DNA of 25,305 nt from Chloroflexi bacterium UBA4730 (GTDB lineage: Bacteria; Chloroflexota; Limnocylindria; P2-11E), in NCBI GenBank assembly GCA_002404155.1, contig DHJC01000069.1, positions 1-25,305 of the forward strand. Direction: 5' to 3'. A program made the translations under genes and the position numbers. The notes beneath the pieces are model-generated. The model made no database searches, was not told the origin of the DNA, and worked only from the letters and a program-made list of their open reading frames with translations. Below, piece by piece: positions 9,015-16,102 of the stretch (the stretch's first letter is position 1; each line of letters opens with the position of its first letter).

Positions 9015-10055
9015 CTAATCGTCACCCTGGTCGTCGGTGTCGCCGGGCTGGCCGTCGCCGAGCTCGCCGTCGCCCTGTCCGCGTGCGCCAATCACGAGCG
9101 AGGCGCCCGCGTGCGGTGCGGTGAACACGCTGAGCTTCTGGCCGGCGCCGCCGTGGAACAGGGCGAGGTCCGTGACGTACACGGTGCGGCCGCGGAACAC
9201 GAGGCTCGCCGGCGAGCTGAACGCGTCCGCGCCGGTGCCGCGGTACTCCGCGACGACGTCACCCGCCGTGTCCAACACGGCGATCTCGTCCGATTGGTTC
9301 GAGCAGACGTACAGGTTGCCCTTGACGTCGAAGGCGATGCCGTCGGCACCATCGAGCGCCCCGCCGGCGACGCCCTGCGCGAAGAGGTCGATCGCTCCGA
9401 GCGTGCCGTTGTCGTAGCGGATGCGGTAGATCTGGTCGCGCGACGTCTCAGCGACGTAAAGGAAGCGCTCGTTGCGGTCGAACGCGACACCGTTCGCGCC
9501 GAACCCGGGGGTCTCGCCAGCGAGCGGCGCGAGCTCGGTCGGGTAGCTGTACGTCGTCGTCGCGCCGCCGGGCGCGATCTTCGTGATCGTGCCGAGAAAC
9601 GAGTCCGATACCCAAAGGTTGCCGAGGCGGTCCCGCGCGATGGCGTTCGGCGCCTGGAAGCCGCTCGCGATCGGGGTGACGGCGTGGGTGCGCACGTCCA
9701 CCCGGATGACCCGTCCACCCCCGATGTCGGTGACGTAAAGCCCCTCGTTCGGCACGAAGAGCATGCCGAGGAGCTTCGCGACGCCCGACGACGTCGCCGG
9801 CGCGACGGAGATGAGGTCGACGATGTTCCCGTCGCGATCGAGCACGCAGATGTTCGCCGACCCGCTCGTCGCGTTGAAGTTCAGGGACGACGCGTAGATG
9901 CGGCCGCGCGGATCCGCGGCGATGCCCTCCGGGAGGTTGCACTGCGCGCTGAGGTCCGGACCGAAGTTGCGAACGATGCCGACCGGTGACTTCGCGTCCG
10001 CTGGTTGTGCGTAGATGAGGGACGCGAAGACGAGGAACAACAGGACCCGCCGCAT
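9015..10055 (-). CDS. Exported NHL/SMP-30-like beta-propeller protein
   Basis: A 346-aa protein with a signal peptide (1-21, cut after ADA), then a six-blade-like propeller of the NHL/SMP-30 type. Repeating blades show LPEGIAADPRGRIYAS, APNAIARDRLGNLWVSDS, FGANGVAFDRNERFLYVAET and GADGIAFDVKGNLYV, the usual (G)IA-D--GN-YV pattern. Residues about 325-346 are a Gly/Asp-rich acidic tail (GDGELGDGQPGDTDDQGDD). The ATG has GGGGAGGG about 6 bases upstream. No calcium or catalytic ligands can be assigned, so a binding or scaffold role is as likely as lactonase activity. It is a stand-alone gene, read in the same direction as its exported neighbour and DoxX. Confidence 0.82.
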   Translation of the reverse strand: MRRVLLFLVFASLIYAQPADAKSPVGIVRNFGPDLSAQCNLPEGIAADPRGRIYASSLNFNATSGSANICVLDRDGNIVDLISVAPATSSGVAKLLGMLFVPNEGLYVTDIGGGRVIRVDVRTHAVTPIASGFQAPNAIARDRLGNLWVSDSFLGTITKIAPGGATTTYSYPTELAPLAGETPGFGANGVAFDRNERFLYVAETSRDQIYRIRYDNGTLGAIDLFAQGVAGGALDGADGIAFDVKGNLYVCSNQSDEIAVLDTAGDVVAEYRGTGADAFSSPASLVFRGRTVYVTDLALFHGGAGQKLSVFTAPHAGASLVIGARGQGDGELGDGQPGDTDDQGDD

Positions 10056-10093
10056 GGTCGCCCTCCCCGGTGAAGTGGGGCGAGCCTACACCG

Positions 10094-10216
10094 CTAGACG
10101 GCGCGCCCTTCCGCGACCACCGCGTCGAACGGCAACGCCGTGCCGTCGCGATACGCGGCGTAATCCGCGCGCACGCGGAGCTCGGTCATGACAGTGACCG
10201 CCTCGGCGATGCGTCC
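10094..10216 (-). other. Short open frame directly after the doxX-like stop, in the same frame
   Basis: Directly after the DoxX stop (TGA, 10217-10219) the same frame stays open for 40 codons to a TAG at 10094. It reads GRIAEAVTVMTELRVRADYA and then AYRDGTALPFDAVVAEGRAV. Codon use is good and the composition is protein-like. An in-frame ATG could give a 31-aa product, but no Shine-Dalgarno is visible. It may be the remnant of a lost gene, the old C-terminus of a neighbouring protein, or chance. I do not recognise the sequence. Confidence 0.25.
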
Positions 10217-10744
10217 TCAGCTCGACGGTGACGAAGTCGGGGTTTGGGCCTGCGGTCGCGGTCGCGCGATGGCCATCGCGACGAGCGCGCCCACGATGGC
10301 GACAACGAGAGACCCGGCGCGCCACCAGGAGCCGAGGTCGATGCCGAGCGCGGGGTCGATCGCTATCGCGCCAGGACCGCTCGCCACGACGAGGAGCGAC
10401 CCCGCCAGGAGTTGCAGCGCGAACTCGATCCCGCCCCCGCTGATCCAGAAGCCGCGCGGCAGATGCACCCGCACGATGATGTAGGTGGACTGCGCGACAA
10501 GTAACGCGGAGGCGATCGGGGTGAGGAACCCGAGCGCGAGCAGCAGGCCGCCGAACAGCTCGACGCCGGCGGAGATCGCCGCCCACAGCGGCGCAGGGCG
10601 CAGCCCCATCCGCGCGATCCCGGCGGTCCAGCCCGCGAAGCCGGGGCCGCCCCACCAACCCAGAACCTTCTGGGCCCCGTGCGCCGCGAAGGTCAGCCCG
10701 ATCGCGAGCCGCACGATCAGGATGCCAACGTCGCCTGCGGTCAT
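10217..10744 (-). CDS. DoxX-family membrane protein
   Basis: A 175-aa integral membrane protein of the DoxX family. Helix 1 (about 5-22) includes the family's RLAIGLTFAAHGAQKVLGWWGG opening. The F-GW--GIARMG loop follows, then helices at about 52-70 and 75-93 (FGGLLLALGFLTPIASALLV) and 106-123. An additional C-terminal helix at about 138-160 and a Pro/Ser tail make it slightly longer than the common 130-150 aa. The ATG start follows a GATACG element. Members have been linked to redox or thiol homeostasis in mycobacteria, but most have no defined activity. The next gene upstream, across a 382-base gap, is a divergent winged-helix regulator. Confidence 0.88.
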   Translation of the reverse strand: MTAGDVGILIVRLAIGLTFAAHGAQKVLGWWGGPGFAGWTAGIARMGLRPAPLWAAISAGVELFGGLLLALGFLTPIASALLVAQSTYIIVRVHLPRGFWISGGGIEFALQLLAGSLLVVASGPGAIAIDPALGIDLGSWWRAGSLVVAIVGALVAMAIARPRPQAQTPTSSPSS

Positions 10745-11126
10745 GCTCGTATCAACAGGCCAGGGGCTGCCTGAATTCCCCTACGCCCGGTGCCGTGCCC
10801 GTTCGATTCGATCGTCATTCCCGATCACGAGTCCGCTCACGCGGACGCACGGTCCTTCGTCCAATTCAGCCCGCGAACACGCCAAGGCCGCGCGATCCTT
10901 GTAGATCGCGCGGAGCATTGCGCACCCAACCGATACGTCGGCGTCTCGTCTGATGTCCGGTGCCCGGCTGAAGTCGCAGCGGTGAATCGGGACCCTGAAT
11001 GAACACCCACGAGCTTCTCGCGATCGACGCCGCGGTCCGAGTGGGTTGCGCCGCGTCGCAAGAATACTCACGTCCGTCCCCGGGCGCCGGAAACCGGGCC
11101 AGACGACCTAGAATGACGGCGTCGTC
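10745..11126. promoter_or_regulatory. Divergent intergenic region between doxX-like and winged-helix genes
   Basis: A 382-base gap between divergent genes with no credible coding sequence. TAGAAT at 11109-11114, 12 bases before the ATG of the winged-helix gene, is a plausible -10 element. It would give a very short leader, and no Shine-Dalgarno lies between. On the other strand GATACG lies just ahead of the DoxX ATG. No operator repeat could be picked out by eye. Confidence 0.35.
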
Positions 11127-11507
11127 ATGCGGATCGGCAACGCTCGGCCGATGCTGATCGCGTTGCCACGCAATCGAATTCTGCCTGCCCGCCGCGTGGC
11201 TCGTCTTCGGGTTGCCGATCTTGAGATCGATGCGTTGGACCGGCGCCTCATTCAAGGGACCATCGAGCTACGGCTTTCGCCGAGCGAGCCCATCCTGCTG
11301 TACACCCTGGCCGCGAAAAGAGGAACCGTTGTGAGCCACCGCAGAATTGCGGACGCGCTGGGTACCGGGTCCGAGGTGCGACCCAACGCGCTCGCACGCC
11401 ACGTGACCAGCCTGCGGCGGAAGCTCGGGGACGATGCCGACCGCCCGCGATACATCGAGACGGTCCCTGGCATCGGCTACCGCTTCGTCGCCGCGCGAAA
11501 GAAATAG
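11127..11507 (+). CDS. Stand-alone OmpR/PhoB-type winged-helix DNA-binding protein
   Basis: A 126-aa protein with only the C-terminal effector domain of OmpR/PhoB-type response regulators (about 28-123). The features include the SPSEPILLYTLAAKRGTVVSH opening, VRPNALARHVTSLRRKLGDD as the recognition helix region, and the wing ending in IETVPGIGYRF. There is no receiver domain with a phosphorylatable Asp; the first 27 residues are basic and unstructured-looking. The start is the ATG at 11127, probably on a leaderless or near-leaderless transcript from TAGAAT at 11109. No kinase gene is adjacent on the same strand. It may act as an orphan regulator, or be the remnant of a full response regulator. 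DNA binding is a safe inference; the target is unknown. Confidence 0.82.
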   Translation: MRIGNARPMLIALPRNRILPARRVARLRVADLEIDALDRRLIQGTIELRLSPSEPILLYTLAAKRGTVVSHRRIADALGTGSEVRPNALARHVTSLRRKLGDDADRPRYIETVPGIGYRFVAARKK

Positions 11508-11515
11508 CCCGGCGG

Positions 11516-11890
11516 CTACCGTTCGGCGGGCGCAGTCTCTGGCTGCAGCTGGTCGAAGGCGGACGCCGCCTCCTCGATGATCGAGCCCGGCAGGTCGTTC
11601 GACAGGGTGTATCTGACGACGTTGCCTTTGCGCTGCGCGACGACGGCGCCGAGCTCGCGTAGCACTCTGAGGTGTTGGCTCGTTGCGGCGCGATTGCGGC
11701 CGATGACGTGGGCGAGATCGCCCGCCGCGAGCGTTGTGTCGCGAAGCGCCCGCACGATCGTGATACGGGTCGGGTCGCAGAACGCATCGAGCAGCGCGCG
11801 CATCCGTTTTTCGTTACGCGGCGTGAGCATCTGCTGCTCGGCCGTCATGACCGCGACCGGGTCGATCGGCCTGAGAGTGTCCGTTGGCAT
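11516..11890 (-). CDS. ArsR-family winged-helix transcriptional regulator
   Basis: A 124-aa regulator of the ArsR/SmtB fold. A first helix at about 26-40 leads into FCDPTRITIVRAL (37-49), the typical D-TR--I---L start. The helix-turn-helix is at about 56-80 (AAGDLAHVIGRNRAATSQHL then RVLRELGAV), and the wing at about 86-96 (QRKGNVVRYTL). The ELCVCD-type alpha3 metal-binding Cys motif is absent, so it probably does not sense metals by that site. The ATG at 11890 is preceded by GAGAAGGA; an open frame extends upstream without support. It is convergent with the winged-helix gene (8-base gap). Neither adjacent gene is an obvious target. Confidence 0.87.
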   Translation of the reverse strand: MPTDTLRPIDPVAVMTAEQQMLTPRNEKRMRALLDAFCDPTRITIVRALRDTTLAAGDLAHVIGRNRAATSQHLRVLRELGAVVAQRKGNVVRYTLSNDLPGSIIEEAASAFDQLQPETAPAER

Positions 11891-12107
11891 ACGTCCTTCT
11901 CTCCGTTTCGGGCGTCGCGTGTATTGGAAACCGGCCCGGTTGCGTATGTGGTCCGTCGCGCCGCGAGCCACTCGGCTTGCTGCGCCGCGGAATCATCGGA
12001 ACTGCCACGTTACTCATACATGAGTGCCGCCGGCCGGGCATGACGACCTCGTCATCGTCCGTCGCCGTCGCAGGTCGCCTGGAATCTGCGCTGACTCGAG
12101 TGCGCGC

Positions 12108-12227
12108 CTAGGCCAGACGCAGCCTCGGATCGAGCGCCGTGTACAGGATGTCGGCCATCACGACGAATGTGATCGCGAGCAGCGGTAGGACCGCGATGAC
12201 CAGCCGGCGCAGGATGTAGCGCCCCAC
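12108..12227 (-). pseudogene. Remnant of a dipeptide-type ABC transporter permease (DppB-like)
   Basis: A 39-codon open frame from GTG 12227 to TAG 12108, with AGGAGGG about 6 bases upstream. It begins GRYILRRLVIAVLPLL, which looks like the extreme N-terminus of DppB/OppB permeases. It ends MADILYTALDPRLRLA, which looks like the extreme C-terminus of the same family (V-DILYA-LDPRIR). The roughly 270 residues normally between these ends, including the EAA loop, are absent, and no other transporter gene lies nearby. The simplest reading is an in-frame internal deletion that left the two ends joined. It could still be translated as a one-helix peptide. It starts 2 bases after the stop of the upstream kinase-like gene. 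Confidence 0.55.
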
Positions 12228-12229
12228 CC

Positions 12230-13249
12230 TCAGCCCTCCTGGACCGTGGCTCCGTGCCCTCCATTACTGCCGTCGGTCGCCGCGCGTTCGATCGCGGCGG
12301 TCGCGCGCGGCAGGTAGATCGACACCAGCGAGCCGCGCTCGGGCCCGCGCGCCACGACGTACATGCGGCCGCCATGCCCCTTGACGAGCATGTCAGTCAG
12401 CTCGACATCAGCGGGCTCGAGCGAACCGGCGGCCGAGCCGATCTCCACGACCGCTTCGTCGCCGGACGCGCGCGTGAGGACCGTGACCGGCTCGTACGTC
12501 GATAGCTCGAGGTACCGGCCGATGATGCTCGCGACGGCGTGGCGGATGCGGTCGGCGTCGGCGAGCACGACGGGATCGTCGCCAGACAGGCTCGGGAACA
12601 CACGCATCCGATACAGGGTCTCGTCGGCTGCGTCCGTGACGAGCGCGTTCAGCGACACCGGACGGAGCTCGAAATGGATCCCCGCACTCTGCAGGTGACC
12701 GACCGCGAGGAGGTCCATGACCAGGAAAGTCGCGTCGCGGATGTGATGGCGGAGGGGCCCGAATTGGGCCTTGACCGCGTCGATGCTCGCTCGGTCCACC
12801 GCCTCCTCGAACGTGCGCGCGAACCAGCCGATCGCGCGCAGCGGCCGGGGAAGCTCGCGGTCGAGCACGCGCAGCAGCGACCGTTGCTCCGCGTCCACAT
12901 CGATCCACCGCCGGCGCGCCCGGTACAGGCGATCGGTGATGATGGCGATCGCCCCGAGCACGCCGACGTCGGATAGTCCATTCCACAGGGCGATGCCCGG
13001 GACCGCGGACGGCGCCGGGACCCGGAACAAGACGTCGGCCGCGAGCTCGAGGCTCGCGCCCGCGACGGCGAAGAGCAGTCCGGTCCGCCAGCCGATCGCC
13101 CAGGCGCCCACGATCACCGCGAGCATGTAGAACTCACCGAGGTCGACATCGGCGGGCAGTGCGTAATCGAGCGCCCCGACCGCCGCGACGATCGCGGTCG
13201 CGATGAGAAAGGCGCTGCCTGGGTCCGCTCGACCGAACAGGCGTCTCAC
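12230..13249 (-). CDS. Degenerate membrane histidine-kinase-like protein
   Basis: A 339-aa protein with about four N-terminal membrane helices (about 12-110; DLGEFYMLAVIVGAWAIGWR resembles small MASE/DUF4118-like sensor regions), then a kinase-like core. The H-box equivalent reads DRELPRPLRAI (130-140) where active kinases have (S)HELRTPL; Arg131 replaces the phosphoacceptor His. The N-box equivalent reads SIIGRYLELS (241-250), with Arg245 in place of the Mg/ATP-binding Asn. The usual DxGxG box is replaced by VEIGSAAGS (268-276). The GHGGRMYVV region (291-299) and the final GS-VSIYLP strand remain. The fold is kept but catalysis looks lost. The GTG at 13249 is chosen because upstream codons overlap the divergent gene and lose protein character; it is not certain. 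Confidence 0.72.
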   Translation of the reverse strand: MRRLFGRADPGSAFLIATAIVAAVGALDYALPADVDLGEFYMLAVIVGAWAIGWRTGLLFAVAGASLELAADVLFRVPAPSAVPGIALWNGLSDVGVLGAIAIITDRLYRARRRWIDVDAEQRSLLRVLDRELPRPLRAIGWFARTFEEAVDRASIDAVKAQFGPLRHHIRDATFLVMDLLAVGHLQSAGIHFELRPVSLNALVTDAADETLYRMRVFPSLSGDDPVVLADADRIRHAVASIIGRYLELSTYEPVTVLTRASGDEAVVEIGSAAGSLEPADVELTDMLVKGHGGRMYVVARGPERGSLVSIYLPRATAAIERAATDGSNGGHGATVQEG

Positions 13250-13459
13250 CGGCGAATCACCGCGACGGCGTGTCGATGCCCATGCGGTTGCGCGGCCCTG
13301 ACCAACGTGAGGAAATGCCCCTCCCGCCCGATTCGGCTGCTCGTCCGCCAAACAGACTACCAGCGATACACCAAATGGATGACGCAGACCGGTATCGCCG
13401 CCGGGGCTTCGTATCGTTCGACGAAGCAAGTGGATCGAGTGTGGCTGCCCCTTCGAGCG

Positions 13460-14938
13460 ATGCCGCGGGTCGTCTTCGCGCTGGCGATCGTCTTCACCGC
13501 GTGCGATCCCGCGCCGAGCGGGAACGCGACCACCGCGCCACCGATCGCCGCGTCGACAGAGTCGCCGACCGATCCGCCGCGCCGCGCGCCGACGCCGACC
13601 CCGCCCAATGGACCCGACGCGCTCGTGTGCACGGAACGACTTACCCTTCCGTCGATCCCCGATGTCATCGGCGTGGCCTGGTCGCCGAACGGCCGGACCC
13701 TCGCGATCGACCACATGGTGGTGCTGCCGTCCGCGCGGATCACCGGCTCACCCGAGGAGTTCTTCCTTGATGCGCTCGACCTTCCGACCGGCGAGCTGAC
13801 GCCGCTCGGCGTCGGCGAGCGGCAGCAGTGGTCGGCGAGCGGGACGTACCTCGCGTACTGGAGCTGGGACGGCGAGCTGCGCATCGTCATCGGCGGCCAC
13901 GTCGTCGACCTTCCCAAAGCGACCATCCCGGACGTCCGCTGGGTCGGCGACACCCTCTATTACTTCGCCAGGGACGAGCTGCAAAGCTGGACCGATGGGA
14001 AGATCCAGACCCTGTCGCACCTCCCCGCGGATCTGGTCCCCACGTACCCCGCGGACGATGCGAGCTTCAGTGGCGACGCGGAACGATTCGTCATCACGCG
14101 TTACTCGCTCGACGGGACGGTGCGCCGATACGCGGGAGTCACCCGAACCGGCGCGGTGACCACGCTGGACCTACCGGACGCGACCTACACGGAGTGGGCG
14201 CCCACCGGCGAGACGCTGCTCGTGCGCTACGCGGACCGCGTCGAGCTGCGCGACGGCGACGCGATCACAAGCGCGCCGTTGTCGGCGTTCCCGGGGCCGG
14301 TGCATCAGTGGACGCCCGACGGGCGCTCGCTCCTCCTCGGGCCGGTCACGCCGACCGTGAGCGGCGACATCTCGTTCGACACGTTCGCGCGCGTCGGAAC
14401 GGACGCGCCGATCATGGCGACGCTGCCGAACCTCCTGGGAGCGCGTGGCTTCAGTCCCGACGGCCGCTACTTCGCGGGCGACAGCCGGACCGCGCTTCGC
14501 TCGACGCAGCTCGAGCTCTTCCGGTGCGGCACCGGAGGATCGGCAAAGGCGACACCGATCCCCGCTGCGCAGGCGTTCCCGCCGACTGAGCTGCGCTACG
14601 TCCGGCCGGTGATCGGCGCGATCACCCAGCTCATCACGCCGACGCACACGGGCATCGATCTGGCCGCACCGCTGGGCTCGACGATCGTCGCGGCGGACGA
14701 CGGCGTCGTGACCGCCGTCGGCTGGGTGAACGTCGGTGGGCGGCGGGTCTGCGTCGGACACGCCAGCGGCATCGTGACCTGCGTGTATCACACGTCCGCG
14801 GCGCTCGTGCGGGTGGGTGATCGCGTCGCGCGCGGGCAGCCGATCGCGCTCGTCGGCCTCACCGGTGTCACGACCGGGCCGCACGTGCACTGGGAAGCGA
14901 CCGTCGACACGCGGATCATCGACCCGCTGACGCGCTAG
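13460..14938 (+). CDS. Lipoprotein: beta-propeller fused to an M23 (LytM) peptidase
   Basis: A 492-aa predicted lipoprotein. The ATG at 13460 gives a signal peptide with the lipobox FTAC (Cys15), then a Thr/Pro-rich linker. Residues about 55-365 contain repeated blades of the PD40/TolB-like type: WSPNGRTLAID, WSASGTYLAYWSWDGELR, WAPTGETLLVRY, WTPDGRSLLLG and FSPDGRYFAGDS. The C-terminus (about 385-492) is an M23 metallopeptidase domain with HTGID (His396, Asp400) and HVHWE (His475, His477), so the zinc and catalytic residues are complete. M23 enzymes cut peptidoglycan cross-bridges or activate amidases. The propeller probably positions it at the envelope. An upstream in-frame GTG at 13439 is possible. 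The gene is convergent with the nitroreductase gene, their stops overlapping by four bases. Confidence 0.85.
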   Translation: MPRVVFALAIVFTACDPAPSGNATTAPPIAASTESPTDPPRRAPTPTPPNGPDALVCTERLTLPSIPDVIGVAWSPNGRTLAIDHMVVLPSARITGSPEEFFLDALDLPTGELTPLGVGERQQWSASGTYLAYWSWDGELRIVIGGHVVDLPKATIPDVRWVGDTLYYFARDELQSWTDGKIQTLSHLPADLVPTYPADDASFSGDAERFVITRYSLDGTVRRYAGVTRTGAVTTLDLPDATYTEWAPTGETLLVRYADRVELRDGDAITSAPLSAFPGPVHQWTPDGRSLLLGPVTPTVSGDISFDTFARVGTDAPIMATLPNLLGARGFSPDGRYFAGDSRTALRSTQLELFRCGTGGSAKATPIPAAQAFPPTELRYVRPVIGAITQLITPTHTGIDLAAPLGSTIVAADDGVVTAVGWVNVGGRRVCVGHASGIVTCVYHTSAALVRVGDRVARGQPIALVGLTGVTTGPHVHWEATVDTRIIDPLTR

Positions 14939-15348
14939 TCGGGCAGCCGCTCCAGCAGGACGGCCGGGATGACGCGATCCGTCTTCTGTTCGTAGTCCCT
15001 GAAGCCGGGATTGATCGCCGCGTGCCGGTCGTAAAGGCGACGCCGCTCCACGCCGCGGGCGACCGGCGTCGCCTTCGCGCGGAATTTCTCGGGACCGACC
15101 TCGACCGTGACCTCCGGATGCGCGCGGACGTTGTGATGCCAAGACGGATGGGTGGGCGCGCCGCTGTTCGACGCGATGATCAGGTACCGATCCCCGTCGC
15201 GCGTGTAGACGAGCGGGTGCGTGCGCGGCGCCCCGCTCTTCGCGCCCTTCGTCGTGAGGAGCAGGACGTCGCGGCCCGTGAACGGACCTTCGGCGATGGT
15301 CCCGCGGTTCTTCCGGAAGTGGGCGATGAGGTCCTCGTTGAATGCCAC
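14935..15348 (-). CDS. Ddn-like deazaflavin (F420)-dependent nitroreductase family protein
   Basis: A 137-aa single-domain protein, the usual size for the Ddn/split-barrel family. Diagnostic segments are VLLLTTKGAKSGAPRTHPL (28-46), YLIIASNSGAPTHPSW-HN (about 55-73), a VTVEVG strand (about 80-85), and RRLYDRHAAINPGFRDYE near the C-terminus. The G-KSG--R-HPL and ASNSG-P-HPSW-HN patterns form the F420-binding surface in characterised members. Family activities include F420H2-dependent reduction of quinones and nitro compounds. The window has no F420 biosynthesis gene, so the cofactor is inferred. It implies the host makes F420, which fits Chloroflexota or Actinomycetota. Confidence 0.9.
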   Translation of the reverse strand: MAFNEDLIAHFRKNRGTIAEGPFTGRDVLLLTTKGAKSGAPRTHPLVYTRDGDRYLIIASNSGAPTHPSWHHNVRAHPEVTVEVGPEKFRAKATPVARGVERRRLYDRHAAINPGFRDYEQKTDRVIPAVLLERLPD

Positions 15349-15384
15349 GGTGTGCTCAACGGCGCTCGGGCTCGGATGATTCCG

Positions 15385-15978
15385 TCAACGGCCGAGCACC
15401 ATCCCACTCCGGATCCAGAACGCGGGCCCGAGGATCATCGAGGCCAAGCCACCGGTGAGCAGAATGGCCGGCGTCGATCCGGCCACGGTCACGAAGTACA
15501 GCAGGATGAGATCGACACCGCCGACGACCGCGAGCGTCGCCAGGCCGCTGGGCACCGCGCGCGTACCGCGCGCTGAGAGGCCGAGCCCGAGCATCCACAC
15601 GCCGGCGAGGCCGAATGTCGCGAAGCCGCGCGGATCGGTGGGCGACAGGTCGCCGGCGGCGAGGCCGGTGCTGGCCTGGATCGCGGAGTACACCCCGTGC
15701 GCGGCCGAGAGCAGCGCGTAGCCGACGCCGAATGGCGCCAGCCAGGAAGCGTTGGATCCGCCGGCACGCGCGCTCACGGCCACGGTCGCGACCGACGCGG
15801 CAACGGCGCCCGCGGCGATGAGGGCGTAGGCCAGCGCGTTCGCCGAGCGATCGTCCGGGTTCCGGCTCGCCACGCCCAGGTACACGACCGCGTACGCGAT
15901 GGCGAGCGCCGCAACGAGGTACGCGCAGAGCGCCGCGCGGCGTGCGAATCCGTCGATGGCCGGGACTCGAGCGGGCAT
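15385..15978 (-). CDS. Polytopic membrane protein, function unknown
   Basis: A 197-aa protein with about six hydrophobic helices (about 13-35, 48-70, 80-98, 120-136, 143-163 and 168-186) separated by short loops. Asp/Asn-rich patches in loops 1 and 3 (SRNPDDRSAN and LSPTDPRGF) suggest extracytoplasmic ends. I recognise no family. The ATG at 15978 lies inside a small perfect inverted repeat (15975-15995), and no strong Shine-Dalgarno is visible. It is read in the same direction as the nitroreductase gene, 36 bases apart, so the two are probably co-transcribed. Confidence 0.7.
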   Translation of the reverse strand: MPARVPAIDGFARRAALCAYLVAALAIAYAVVYLGVASRNPDDRSANALAYALIAAGAVAASVATVAVSARAGGSNASWLAPFGVGYALLSAAHGVYSAIQASTGLAAGDLSPTDPRGFATFGLAGVWMLGLGLSARGTRAVPSGLATLAVVGGVDLILLYFVTVAGSTPAILLTGGLASMILGPAFWIRSGMVLGR

Positions 15979-15995
15979 CCGCCGGCGGCGGATGC
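15975..15995. repeat. Small inverted repeat over a start codon
   Basis: Perfect 8-bp arms (GCATCCGC and GCGGATGC) around a 5-base centre. The left arm contains the start codon of the minus-strand membrane protein. It could be an operator or an mRNA hairpin that masks the start, or it could be chance in GC-rich DNA. Confidence 0.4.
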
Positions 15996-16035
15996 ACGTA
16001 TCTAGAGGTACAGGACGTCACACCTCCTCCACGCA

Positions 16036-16071
16036 GCGAATGGGGCGGCCACGCGCGGCCGCCCCATTCGC
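16036..16071. repeat. Perfect 15-bp inverted repeat in a divergent promoter region
   Basis: The arms GCGAATGGGGCGGCC (16036-16050) and GGCCGCCCCATTCGC (16057-16071) are exact complements around ACGCGC. It lies between two divergent genes, upstream of the amidase start and about 58 bases from the membrane-protein start. A terminator would be odd in this position. An operator, an attenuator in the amidase leader, or a mobile palindromic element are alternatives. Confidence 0.7.
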
Positions 16072-16102
16072 GCCCATCCTGGCCCACCTATCGTTCGGCC
16101 CC

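Noticed and set aside
13250..13714. Upstream extension of the kinase-like protein by about 155 codons
   Set aside because: It overlaps the start of the divergent lipoprotein gene and is Arg/Gly-rich without protein character; the membrane region begins at the chosen GTG.
15899..16102. Upstream extension of the amidase
   Set aside because: It overlaps the divergent membrane-protein gene and the palindrome, and amidase homology begins at the GTG at 16103.
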